64,000 nucleotides of DNA from Prunella strophiata (taxonomy: Eukaryota > Chordata > Aves > Passeriformes > Prunellidae), in assembly GCA_036583965.1 (NCBI GenBank), contig JAZBQD010000014.1:54999626-55063625 (forward strand), read 5' to 3'. The position numbers and the translations under genes were made by a program. Positions 40,163 through 52,130 of the stretch are shown here, piece after piece. Within the stretch, counting starts at the first letter, position 1. The number at the start of each line of letters is the position of its first letter. The notes beneath the pieces were generated by a model. That model searched no databases and was not told the DNA's origin. It was given only the letters and a program-made list of their open reading frames with translations.

Positions 40163-41011
40163 GATAATTCAGACATACCTTTAAAAAGTCCATGCCTCTA
40201 AAGGACGTCTGGAACTCATTTCTGGATGAATGGCAAATTGCTCCCATATATGGCTCAGTATAGGACAGTATAGCGGGTCACAAATTCTTTGCTGAATGAG
40301 TATTTCCATGTTCCTGACCATTCAAAAGTGTTGGGTGAATTCTAAATAATTCAAAACCCTTTTAGTATGAGGATTTAAACAGCTGAGTTTAGTAATTCTG
40401 CAGTGCTTTTTTTCAGAAGAACTTAGGCAATTAAAAAGAAAAATTACTATTGACACTACAAATAATCCAAACAATTTAGCCAAAATAACGCAGAGATGTT
40501 ATGATATTTCCAAGTAAATGTCTAGAACACAGACAGACATTTTAAAGAATAAGAAGTGGAAGGCAAAAGAGCTTTACAGATCTAGACAGATCCAGTGTCT
40601 CTCTACTGTTATCTTTAACTGATCCTGAATGATCCTGTCCTGAATGAAGGACAGTTAAAAACTGAAAGTCACTGGAATTCCTAAGATATGCAACTTCTGT
40701 CATGTTTTTGTCTACACAAATAAAAAAATCTTCAGTACTCTTTTGAGTCCTGCTGGTAACACTTTTAAAAATTCTTCTTACATACTTGTAATTATTGACC
40801 TGTCCCCTAGGTATTCATATTTTCTGAACTGTAACCACCACAATAATCCTGTAAATAAGCACCTGGTTACTTTATAAATTCTATATTGCCACTTGCTATG
40901 TTTGTACAGTGCCTGTCAGCATAATCCCTTATTATTATTGTAATTTGTGTAATATATTAATAGCAACTCAGTGAATTAATATTTTCTGCAAAGGGAAATA
41001 ATATGGTAGCA
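40163..41011. other. AT-rich non-coding stretch
   Basis: No gene or repeat recognised. A small direct repeat of CCTGAATGA lies near 40623-40644. Confidence 0.5.
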
Positions 41012-41163
41012 TGCACCAAGCCTGACAGAGTTCAAGAAGCATTTGGACCATACTCTCAGTTACTCCTGGGGTTGGTGCTGTGCAGAGGCAAGAGCTGGAC
41101 ACCATAATTCTTGTGAGTCCCTTCCAACTCAATATATTCACTCACTCTGTGGTTCTGTGAAGT
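41012..41163 (+). mobile_element. CR1 LINE 3' tail
   Basis: GACAGAGTTCAAGAAGCATT, GGACCATACTCTCAG, GGGTTGGTGCTGTGCAGAGG and GAGTCCCTTCCAACTCAATA appear in the order of a CR1 subfamily 3' UTR. A decayed octamer-like tail (ATTCACTCACTCTGTGGTTCTGTGA) closes the plus-strand 3' end. Very short, 5'-truncated copy. Confidence 0.8.
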
Positions 41164-41879
41164 AAAGACATGGGAAATTTTCTTACAAATATTAACTACA
41201 ATATAATATCCAGGTATCTCAAGTGACAGACTCCTTCACAAAGACCTTTCCTCTGTCTCCTTCAGATATGGAAACACACAGTATAAATAAATCCTTATTG
41301 CATCAATGAAAGGTAATTATAACTTTAGTAGCATCAACAAAATTTGAGAGTGAAACACCTGCATGCATTCAGTTTGTGATGTATTAGCCATTTAGGAGAC
41401 AAGCATGAGATAGGTCACAATTAAGGTTGTGACTGCTTTGTTTCTTCTAACCTAACTTGCCCTTTGATTTTAGGATATCAAATGATTAATTTGATTAGGT
41501 GCAAACAATTAACTCCTAAATTGTTGTCAGGTTTTTTTAAGCACTGATTTCTGACCTAAGATTAGATTCAAGGATCTGAGACCCACAGTCAAACCTTGAT
41601 ATAATATTTAGGAAGCCTTCTAAAGCAGGGAAAGAAATACTTAGTTGATGTTATCTTTCAGTAAGACTGAGGTGCCTAGAAAATCAAGACAAAAATGTAA
41701 AATGTCCAATTAATTTCCATAACTTATGCTTATACCATTAAAATTTATATAACTGATATATATGTCAATAACTGATTTTTTTTCAAAATGAAAGCATAAA
41801 TATTTCCAGACAACTTGAAGAAAATAGCTGTTGATCTACTTTGAACTGTTAACAGCTGTTAACTATTCAAAGTCTTTAA

Positions 41880-42300
41880 TATATATTCAATTCCCACCTC
41901 AAATTCCATTCCACATACACTAAATCCATACATAAAAACAACCATGTCTTTCATGAACAAACATGCAATAGCCTGACCTATTTTTCTTAATATATTTTTC
42001 CTTTTCATTCTCACATCTTATTTCAGCTTTACCTGTATTTTCTTACTTGTCACATATAGTCATAACTTATACATTTCCTGAGTTTTCCATACCTTCTTTT
42101 TCCCAACTGATTTCATATCTGCCATTATTTATCTTCAAAATTTCAGAGCCACACCCCCATGCCTCACCTCACATCAACTTTCTTCCTCAATATTTTTTGA
42201 CACCATCACCACACTTCACTGCTTGTCTTTCTCACATTCCAGCTTAACATCCTTAGCACTTTAGTTTTATCTCCTCACATTCCCAGACTCTAGTTATGTG
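41880..42300. other. G-poor, pyrimidine-rich block
   Basis: The plus strand is markedly depleted in G (for example CACACCCCCATGCCTCACC, CACCATCACCACACTTCACT). The open frame at 42047-42247 results from this bias. No repeating unit is seen. Confidence 0.6.
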
Positions 42301-42477
42301 CATGATTTTACTTATTCATTTTTGTTTTTACTACATGCTAAGTTCTATTCAGGCAAGAAACATAATATAATCATGTGTGTTGGCAGTTTATTCCTGTCAG
42401 TCATCCTAGGCAGGTGGGGTAAAAGTACTGATTTGCATTAACTTGCTTCCACCTGCAAAGACAATACTACCTATGTT

Positions 42478-42530
42478 GAAAGAACCACAGCATCATAGAA
42501 ATTGTGTTGGAAATATGTCTCTAAAAGCTA
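42478..42530 (-). mobile_element. Possible CR1 3' end remnant
   Basis: GAACCACAGCATCATAGAAA followed by TTGTGTTGGAAATATGTCTC resembles the complement of the CR1 octamer tail and terminal 3' UTR. Too short and diverged to be sure. Confidence 0.35.
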
Positions 42531-43288
42531 GAGAATAGATTTCCTCCCTGAGGCATTCTTTGAGAGACCTCATTCATACAGATAAAACGAAGGAGAACTT
42601 ACTGAGAAAGTGCTTAACAGTTACTCTCCAAAGATATCTGGTGTTTTACTATGATTAATTTCAAAAATAATTAGATTGAGTTAAAGTAACCCCAAGACTG
42701 GTTTTTACTGTACTCCAGAAAAATGAGAAAGATCCTTAAGCAGAAAAAACTTTACTTACCTTATTATATGTTAAGATTGCTGTCTTACATGAGACAATCA
42801 AAGTGAGTTGAATCAAGGAGAAATTTACAGTTTAAAAAATGTTACCTGTTTAATATTCTAGGACAATGTTTTAATAATGAAAGTGTTCTTAATAAAAATA
42901 ATTGATTAATTGATTTTTAACTCTCTTTTAAATATTAATAAATTAGGGACTTTGCAAGTCAGGGCATTTTTGAAAAAAATTTTTTTTGCAACTTGTCCTT
43001 CTGTAGATCTCCTTACATTTTATAAGCACTACGTGACTTAAGGCCATAGGGAAAATTTCAGTTATTTGAGACCATTTCCAGACTGGAAGTTTCCAAAATA
43101 TATGATTCCCCTTCAGACTTATTCAAAATTAATCCCTTTCAGACAACGACAATGGATTTAAATTAAGCTAGAATTAGTACTCCTGACAAGAGAAGAAACA
43201 CTATAAAGCTCTGTCTTTTTGACCTTTAAAATAATAGTTAACTTCAGCTTAAGCAGATGCTTTAAGGAAAACTGGAATTAGGGGATAC

Positions 43289-43324
43289 AAATTGCTCTGA
43301 AAAACAATTTGCTCTGAAAAACAG
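43289..43324 (+). repeat. 18-bp tandem duplication
   Basis: Two adjacent copies of AATTGCTCTGAAAAACA-like sequence differ by one inserted or changed base, a typical local slippage duplication. Confidence 0.85.
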
Positions 43325-46255
43325 GAGATTTAAGCTTATTTGCCATAAAGTTTGCTTTGTTTCTTGCCAATCTAGCTAAAAAAAGCTGTGTGAACAAGCT
43401 GGGTCTCTATCAGGCTGCCTCTATTTCCCAGGTTCTGAACCACTGAGTTTGTCAGCTACTTACTTGCAGTGGGACTGGAAACTGCCATGGGGCCTTTACT
43501 GTCAATCTCTTAAATGTATAAAAAGAATGTTTGAAAATTGTTGAACACGCCTTATTTTTATCTATTAGCTTTCACAATCACACTCAGAATTTTCTTTCTG
43601 CTATGACTGTTTCTATCTTCTTATGCCTTTTGGATGTCACCAGTAAAAAAAGGCTCAGTTAACTCCTGATATGGAAATTTGCATTGAAGCAGCCCAGGGA
43701 GCTGCTGCTTTCATGACAGCTAATAGCTTGTCTAAAATTGTTATGAATCTCTAGAAAGGAAGAATTTTATGTTTGAAAATTAGTACAGATTTTTTTTTTT
43801 TTCCATTTATAACATGTTTAAAAATAGTAACTACTTTATTTTATCACAAAAAGGTGGTTTGGAGTATATTTTTCTAGATCTCATAGTCAGAAGTCATTTC
43901 CTCCTCTTGAAATTTATCATTGGTAACAGAGATGACATATTTGATTCTTCATCTGAAGCATCAAAAAAAAAAAAAATTTTGCAGATGCAAGTTTATCTTC
44001 AGATACACACCTTTCTTTTTTTAGAACAGGATCTGTATATTTACCATTGCTTTGTCTTGCAATCACAGTTTATATACCATAAAGGACACAGATCTTTAAT
44101 TCCTACTATACCACTCATTTTACATCTTTTCTCCTTCCTGTGCCATGCAGTATCTTATCTGTTTAGCAGGCAGTTTAATACAACTACATGTTTTCTATCA
44201 TATGCCATTAAAAGCCAGGACCAGGTGGCCTCCTACCTTGTTTCATCTCTAGATTCCACTGTAAATAGTCAATAATGAGTAGTATTACAAAGATATAATA
44301 GCTGATATCATAACTGTGTGATTATAAAATCAGCTACATAACTAGAAGAATAAAAGAATATTTTAAATGTAAAAACAATTTCAGTGTGTGAAGAAAACAA
44401 TCTAAAAGAAGAAATCACATTCAAATATTTTTTATACTTTCATGTTCTACATGTAAAACAAGAATTTTTTTTTTTTTTTTCCTTAATTTCCCTGATCTAT
44501 AGAACAGAGAGGACTGGAAAACCCTTTGTTCTCCAGTCTGGTCATATCAATTCCCCAGGATCTGGAAAGTTATCATAAAGCAATTGACACAAGAAACCTG
44601 ATAAGGTATGGATTTGTGCAGTGGAAAATGAGCTCAAAACCAAAACTCATAGGCTAAAAAACTCATATTAAAAAAAAAATTCTGCAAAATCTCTTTCCAA
44701 TACTCTTACACATTTCTAGACCTTCATAGCACTTTGAAGAATGGACTGAATAATCGAAAAAAAAAAAAAATCAGAGGTAAAATATTGTGTGTTTCTGAAG
44801 ACTTTCTGTATTAGAACACAAAAAGATAATAACTTCTAAAATAATAATAACAAATTTACATATGCATAAATTGAAGAAGCAGAGCACAGTGCTCCCTGAG
44901 GAAATAAGTCAATGAAGAACTGACAGTCAGTAAAAGCTGGAGTCAATCACCATTTGTAAGGTACATTGGTAATATTCAAAGAGGTTTAAGAACTGTTTAC
45001 TCCTTAAAAATTATGTAATTCAAGACCACTGAAAGGGTCATAAAATATTCCCTAAAACAAGGGAAAACACAGCTCTAAATATGAATCACTGAATGGAGAA
45101 AATCTTGGAGCAAGAAAAAGAAACTTGATATCAAGGAAGAGCTATTATCACAAGAATACAATGATCTGAACGAATCCATAAAAATCACTGTCGTTTTGCA
45201 AGAAGATTCTACCATGACTCCCAGGTTTCATTGTCCTACATAAAATCTTTTACAAGCAACAGTGAAGGCTAATACTGCTACTGAAAATTATTTTTAATGA
45301 GTCCTGAAGTGTTAGTTTAGGTCAGTTTCTCATATTATTCATTAACTACAGTAAAACAGACTGAAATTTAATTTGAATTCAGGGTTCATTAATGTTTCGT
45401 GTAGATACCAATTCTTTAACAAGCTGGTGAGTTATAGGGTACATGAGACTTTAAAAAATGCTATTTTGTGGCATATTTCCATAACTGCATTAAAACCTAG
45501 TGCTACTTAGCTCATTTCTCAGGTTACTGAACTTGTAAATTGATAGAAAAAATTCCTTATGAAAGACCAAACAAAATCATATCCAGTAGTCTGGCAACAA
45601 ATCATTTTTTTGTTTATTATAATTAGACAAAATCAATATATTAACTATGAGCTTAGTCATCTCACTTCACTTTCCTCCTCCTGGAATTTAAATTAAGACT
45701 GTTGTTTCATCTGTCTTTTAAACTGCATATCAAATTGAGGTGTCCAAAAAAAGGGAAAATTTATTCTATTAAAAAAAAAACAAAACAACAACCCATCAGA
45801 ATAACCTGTATTCTTACCAACAGGCGAGGAATAAGCCAGTGGGACCAAATGATAAATGGTAAATTTCAATAAAGTATTTCAATCGCAAAAAAATGTTTTG
45901 AAGTTTTGTTTCAGACCTCTAAAAATACAGTAGAAAATTAATACAAAGGTAGACAAGTCTCATTGTCTAAAATAAATTCTAAAAAATCCTAATGTCATGA
46001 ACATATGCAATGCATAAATTATTTAATCCCCCTCCTCCCAAAAGACAAAACAACAAATGCAAGAATGTCTATAACTTAGTCATATTCTGTTAAAATACAA
46101 ACCTGGTTGCAGACAAAATGGGAAAGGGCAAATACTGCCAATCTAATGGCCTTTTCTAATATAGTATACCTATGCTCAGATTTTAGCTTGGCCTCAAAAG
46201 TGCAATTGTGGGTGTTTCAAATATTTCATTCAGCATTCATTAGAATTTGTTCTTT

Positions 46256-46341
46256 TTTCTCTTTTCTTTTCTTTTCTTTTCTTTTCTTTTCTTTTCTTTT
46301 CTTTTCTTTTCTTTTCTTTTCTTTTCTTTTCTTTTCTTTTC
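46256..46341 (+). repeat. (CTTTT)n pentanucleotide microsatellite
   Basis: About 16 uninterrupted CTTTT units ending at CGATAAG. The pure homopyrimidine plus strand explains the repeating FLFFS-type open frame across it. Confidence 0.98.
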
Positions 46342-47339
46342 GATAAGTTCTGTAGATTTTTAAATTAAAAATAACATTACATTGGAAGCTTGGAGGGAAA
46401 TAGGCATTGGCAGCATTTTTTTTTTAATTTTTTCTTCAATTTCCTTGGTAATGCTTTTTTTTCATCTCAGTTGCATGAGAAAATGAGATGAGAAGACATT
46501 TTTATAAGCTCTTTGTCCTGCAGTCACCTGCTAAGTTATAATCAGTAAGTATTTTCATTAATTGTATTTTTATTTTATATTATGTGAGTTTCTAAATACA
46601 TTTCAGGGAAAAAAGATAGATGTCCTTGACACTATTTACACTAATTCTCAAGTTAGTGACCACTTCAAAATAACATCATGCAGTTGCTATTAAAATGTAG
46701 TTCAGAGTTTCAATAGACTGCTTGTGCCTGACAACTAATTTTTTTGTTGCTCCCTTGGGGAGTTGCTAGAAACAGTCTTCAATGTAGATTCATCCTGTGA
46801 CTGAAGCACAGAAAGGAAAAGCTGAAAAATGAGCAATGGGAACAGCTTGCTGATGAAGTTGAATGAGGAGCTAGTAATGATATTGATGACATTACTAATT
46901 ACTTAGCAGGCAGAATTCAAAATGAGAATTCATTTGTCATCATGATATCATCAATCAGCTTTCTATTGCCTTGGGTAATAGGTTCGTGCTTCCGTGGTGC
47001 AAGATAAACTTCACTTTATAACTCATTTTGGTTTGTGCATATGTACTTCTTAATTTTTATGTTTTAATGTTTCACTCTTCCCTGTATTGCTTTGTGGTTT
47101 TATTAGTGTCCTATTTCAAAGGTGTGTATTTTTCACTTAAATCAGAAAATTAAAGACAACACAAGCTCTGCCCCTCAAAACAAGTAAATGTTCAACAGGT
47201 TTTTATATAAGGATCATAGCCTAAAGTAACTTCCATGCCTAATGCAAAAGAAAGCCTATTCAAATCTTACACTTTAAAAATTCAGACAGATTCCTAGATA
47301 TTTTAAGAAAAAAATTACAGTAAATATATGCAAATTTCC
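46342..47339. other. AT-rich non-coding stretch
   Basis: Contains the dyad-rich block at 46866-46990 listed separately. Otherwise no feature. Confidence 0.5.
46866..46990. promoter_or_regulatory. Dyad-rich block, candidate conserved non-coding element
   Basis: TAGTAATG (46872-46879) is the exact reverse complement of CATTACTA (46890-46897). Shortly after come two GAATTC sites flanking AAAATGA, a TGATATCA palindrome and TAAT-containing homeodomain-type cores. The block is less AT-rich than its flanks and free of simple repeats. Whether it is conserved cannot be judged from one sequence. Confidence 0.2.
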
Positions 47340-48030
47340 CTAATCTGGGGACAGAGGATCAAAAGTCATAACTCCTGAGTCCTTGAGTAAAAAAAATAAA
47401 ATCTCTGGGTATTGATTTATGCTTTTCAAACAATCCAATATTCCTAATCCTTCAGCCTGTGAATCAGTATCACAGTCCCAAGAGCCTGGAAGCTGTACTA
47501 TCTCCTCCAAACAGCTGAGATTCCTGGCTGAGCCACCCTGTTGGAAAGGGAGCTGGCCAGACTTTACTGATTGTGAACTCCAAGATTTTCCTCTCTCCCA
47601 GTCCAACTTGGCCTTTCTGTCTTTTTCATCTGCTTTCTAGATCCTTGAATTCTTGCCTTGTCTTTCACAGGGACACTTTCCACTTTTTGTGGGCATACAC
47701 TATGATCATTAGTGCTTTGCTGTGAAGTAAGTAAAGAGAATATTTGTTTACTCACAAGGGAACTGCTAATTGTCCTCTAGGAAGCCACCAAAGCTGTCAA
47801 TGACTTGCCCTACCAGCCTCATGTCATGGCAGTAGGAATTAACCTGAGAGTTACCCAGGGTCCCAAATGAAAATGTGGTCACCTCAGAGATCTGCTGGTC
47901 AGCTGTATTTGGCCAAGGAAGTAAGTGATCTGAATCAACAAGTATATTGTCTTTTAATATGCTTATGGTACGATAGTCTGGTAATATATGCATAAGCTTA
48001 GAGGTACCCTCTAACTCATTAAACAACCTA
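47340..48030 (-). pseudogene. Coding-like block broken by two frameshifts, identity unknown
   Basis: Three consecutive minus-strand open frames overlap end to end: 48026-47766 (86 codons), 47755-47564 (63) and 47606-47340 (88). Each has balanced, protein-like composition, for example DHLLPWPNTADQQISEV and MRLVGQVIDSFGGFLED in the first, SLVSKQIFSLLTSQQSTND in the second and LGILDCLKSINQYPEILFFL in the third. Two single-base-type shifts, near 47766 and 47570-47606, would join them into about 225 codons without an internal stop. This pattern suits a decayed gene copy (processed pseudogene, retroelement remnant or lost exon). No poly-A tail follows at the 47340 end, and splice signals are weak. 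I do not recognise the protein. Compositional chance is the main alternative, since the region is less AT-rich than its flanks. Confidence 0.35.
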
Positions 48031-49663
48031 ATGGATCATCTGACAGTTGGAAAGGTTTTCTGTGATTGAATATTAAAGTGAATGTGTTAATTTGAGCCTA
48101 TATTATTATGCCATCCCATTTGCACTGTTTTCTATCATTTTGATTAATGCCTAGATTGTGACTAACACATAGAAGGAAAAAGGGGATAATATGCATAAAC
48201 TGCAATCTATGCATGTTCCTAACATTATAGCTTGTGCATCTACTGAAACAAAATAAGTAAAAATGGAGAGGGGGAAGAGTGATTCTTTTGGCTTTCAGTC
48301 TTATAAAATTTATAAGTTTATAAAATAATGATTTTCTCTATCAGGTCTACAAGATAGGAATGAAGTAGGTTTTATTTAGTTAAATACCACAATAGTGGAA
48401 AAGCAATTTACATATATTTTGGTCAAAAACAGAGGAAAATTTTAGAATGTTCTTAGTACCTAGAAACATTTCCTGATTGAGCAGATTTTTAAGAATTAGA
48501 GTGTTCCAATTCAGTGAGTTGATAGTTGCAGTTTGGATTACATGCAGGCCATTAATTTCTCCAGGACTCTTTGAGATACATTTGTAGCTTGTCATAACAT
48601 CTCCACAGAACTGATTTTCATATGCTTTATCCACATTGTTTCACATTAAGTGACATTTCACAGAAGCTGAATACTTTTTCACTTCTTCTGTTTACAAATA
48701 TGGGTCATATTAAATAATAAAAAAGAAATATTACAAGAATTCAAAAATTTAAAAATATGTAATACCCCCTAAATATACAATCCCTAGGATAATTTTATAT
48801 GTATCATGTTGTACTACAGATAGAATTTTTGAAGAACACCACACTTCCACTATATCAAATTCTTGAGAAAATGGAAGACACTTAAGTGGATTTTCTACTT
48901 TTCTAAAACAGGCTGACTGCTTAAGGCAGTTACCCTGAGTAGAGTTCAGAGTATAGTACTTTTTCTTCTCTGAAAATCTAACTTCAGGAAACTCTAGAGA
49001 AAAGCAGGATGGCATGCTAAATCACATCAGAATCATACACAGAAATATAATTCAAATAAATCTCCCAGAAGAAAGAGGTGCCTCTTAAAATTACAAACAA
49101 ATGACTGTAAATGAGAATTGCACATTTAGACAATTTGTTTGAAGGTGTTTGAATATTGCATTACCAGCACATTGCTCTGTACAGTGGCAGTAGAACAGAC
49201 GTTCAAATTTTAATACATTACCCCCAACTCTCCTGCATGTTTCTTTCCAGCTACTGCTATGATAAGCTCTTTCAGAGGAAAGTAAAACGCCCTCCACAAT
49301 GAATATGAGTCAACATTCTTGTGAGATATGACAACTTTTAATAGAGACTTACTTTTCTGAATAAATTAATGGTGGTTTCCCTGTTTGCATGAGGGGAATG
49401 TGTCAATTACATTTGAAGGCAAGATAATATTTGCCATTAAGTGCAGCCAGCTTAATCTGATAATCAGTTTTAAATATAAATGTAGTTCAGAAAAATACTT
49501 TTTATTATTATTTGAACTTTTTTTTCCCCTGAAAATTACTTTTCACAAAAACACTCAGAATGTCCTTCACTTGGTGTAATGGAAGATTTGGAGCAAGAAA
49601 AATTTAATAGCCATAGCTCAGGCTGCCAGCCTTGTCAGAGGTTCCTATTGACAGCAGTCTACT
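48031..49663. other. AT-rich non-coding stretch
   Basis: No gene or repeat recognised. The small minus-strand frames here lack features. Confidence 0.5.
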
Positions 49664-49716
49664 ACAAAAACAAAAACAAAACAAAACAAAACCAAAAAAA
49701 AAACAAAACTAAAACA

Positions 49717-49749
<33 letters not shown>

Positions 49750-49763
49750 AAAAAAAAAAAAAA
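49664..49763 (+). repeat. (CAAAA)n / poly-A low-complexity tract
   Basis: Irregular CAAAA and CAAAAA units end in a run of about 21 A. The lysine/asparagine/threonine-rich open frame across it is an artefact. Confidence 0.95.
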
Positions 49764-50687
49764 GGAGCAGAAAGGAGCAATTCTAGGACTCTTTTTTGGA
49801 TTTCTTTTTAATCTAGGAGCTATCTTCAGTCATCATATTGTGCTGGGAATAGCTTATCATTTTTAAATTTGTTCCTATTTTATAAGCAGACATGACTTCT
49901 CTTTGAAAATACTCATTTACTTTTTTCTGTGTCATTATCTCTTTTGGTTTTTGCTGAACACAAGAACTGGTACTCTTAAAAAAGCTGTTGATTAATCTAA
50001 TTCCATTTAATGAGATAAATACATAGCATGGAAAAGAGAAGAAGGAGATGTCTTTGATCTTTTCAATTTAAACTAAATGATAATGGAAATTTCTCACTCT
50101 AGGTAAGAAGGTTGTTTCGGCCTCTTAAGTCTCTAATGCTGTCAGTTACTCAAAGGCACCTCTTAAGCTTTTAAGTTCAATTTAATTAAAACATATATTA
50201 TAACAATTGAATTCCATTATTTCAGCACCAGAGAATCCTATCATGCTGTCATTACCTTATGTAAATGGGTTTGTTTTACATAACATGCAGTAATTATAGA
50301 GAGGTCCATTAAAAACATATCTTTCTGAATTAGTGATAGGTAAAGTGGTAGAGGTTTAAAAAATATTCCAATTCAACTTTTCTATAATTGAGGTTTTTTC
50401 AGGTGGAAAGCCTACTCATTCATTTTAGGAAAACATATGAGAGCTATTAATTAAATAGTATCATTTATTTCAATATCATTCTTTCCTCAAAAGCGGGAAG
50501 ATTTCAAAATTAAGGTCAGTAGGAAAAAAACTCTGAAGCAAATGATTTGCCCTGAGAAATTCTTAACAGACCTTAACACATTTTTAATTACTAAGTGTCA
50601 TGCAATGGGCTAACCATAAAGGATTTTTTTTCTTTTCTATTATCCATGGCAGATATTTATTTGGGTTTAGCCTTCCTTGATTTGTTT

Positions 50688-50689
<2 letters not shown>
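49764..50689. other. AT-rich non-coding stretch
   Basis: Nothing recognised. Confidence 0.5.

Positions 50690-50723
<34 letters not shown>
50690..50723. repeat. Poly-T run
   Basis: About 34 consecutive T followed by CCCC. It may be the complement of a retrotransposed poly-A tail, but no body is recognised downstream. Confidence 0.93.
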
Positions 50724-52039
50724 CCCCAAGAATACTTCATTTATATCTTCTTCACTTTCAGCTTTGTGATTTTTTATAATTACCATGGAAAAATTTGACA
50801 ACAGGTTGTCTGTCAATCTGCTCCTGCCATTGCTTATGGATATAACTGCTGATCAGTTTCATGTCATAATTTCTTCAGGGATATACAGGTTCTTTAGGAA
50901 TTCTTCTCTTGGATTCAACTTTTGCCTGGATTATAAGTTATTGGCCTAAGAGAGAATATTCTTTGATTTTTTTACAGTCTGTCATAATGCAGTCCTTATT
51001 TTCTGAAAGTGTTGCACAGATTGGCAATAATATTAAAAATAGTATGAAGATAATATTTTTGTGCCTGGATTTTTATTTTCTTTTATTCATTACCATTTTG
51101 ACTGCAGATTCAGAGACTGTGACATGATGGTACATATTCACAAGTAAATTATTTTCATAATAAAATGTGTCTATTAGTCACTATGTTTTCCTGTACATCA
51201 GTCTTGTGTAGATACTGCTTTTTACTGCATTTAACTGAAATACATTATATTGACTGATGCGTTCTAAAACTTATATTCAATATTTTTTTATAAATTAATT
51301 ATCTTCTTCAGTATTCAAATTAGTAAAATTACTAAAAATGAAGGTGGCACTGCAAATTTTAAAAAATGTTTGACATTAAATTTATGTGTTCTATTTCCTC
51401 ATATTTTTCTGGATGGTACTGCCTTTTGTACCTGGTTCAATGGTATTCTTGGCAAGGAAAAAAAAAAAAAAGAGAAAGTTTATTCAGTTATTTTTCTGAG
51501 TTTCACAGAGTGTTCCCACAAGTCCCTCATTTTAATGGTGAGTAGGGAGCTTGAGAAGAACTTTCCAAAGTTTGACTGCATGAGTCCTTGATATCAGGAC
51601 TGATGACTATCCTTATGTAATTAAACAGCCATATAAACACAACAGAGAACACAATCTGAGCTGAGTTGGGGACAGTATTCAATCTTTTAGGTGAATTATC
51701 CTGAAGATGAGTATTTGTTTTGTATGTCCACCATACACTGTAAGTAATGTTCCTTTAAAAGACCAGCAACTGCACAACAGGAAAATACAGGCTGCTTGCT
51801 TGCTTTGTCCTGACAAAAAGCCTCTGGATGCAGGGGGAGGTTGCTCTTCAATTGGAAGTGACTAAGAAAGTCAGGAAAAGGGCAAGTAAAAGAAAGGGGG
51901 AGACAATCTTCTGGAGAATGGTTTGGGACAGGGACATTGAGCCAGACACAAAGGGCAGGAAAGGCTGTAACACAGACAGGTATTTAAGAGTCTTCTGAGA
52001 ATAGGAAATGGACAGCCAGGTCTGCTATGTAATGTAAAA
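50724..52039. other. AT-rich non-coding stretch
   Basis: An A-run lies near 51459-51471. No gene recognised. Confidence 0.5.
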
Positions 52040-52130
52040 GGAAAAAGAAAAAAAAAAAAAAAAAAAAAAAACAAACAAAAAAAAAAAAAAACAACACCTC
52101 CAAAAAACCCCAAAAAAAAAAAAAAAAACA
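52040..52130 (+). repeat. Compound A-rich tract
   Basis: Three A-runs of about 17 to 24 are separated by CAAAC and CAACACCTCC / ACCCC interruptions. The layout is similar to the tract at 40050-40162. Confidence 0.93.

Larger units (their letters stand above)
41164..46255. other. AT-rich non-coding stretch
   Basis: No supported gene. It contains a G-poor pyrimidine-rich block at 41880-42300, a possible minus-strand CR1 remnant at 42478-42530, an 18-bp tandem duplication at 43289-43324, and A/T runs near 43789, 43964, 44466 and 44758. A 153-codon open frame at 43814-44275 is discussed under rejected items. Confidence 0.5.

Noticed and set aside
39852..40247. Phenylalanine-rich minus-strand frames of 68 and 131 codons
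   Set aside because: They are produced by the A-rich tract at 40050-40162, with no coding features outside it.
43814..44275. Plus-strand open frame of 153 codons
   Set aside because: It runs through a poly-A tract coding lysines, is dominated by F/L/I/Y typical of AT-rich chance frames, has a poor start context and shows no known motif.
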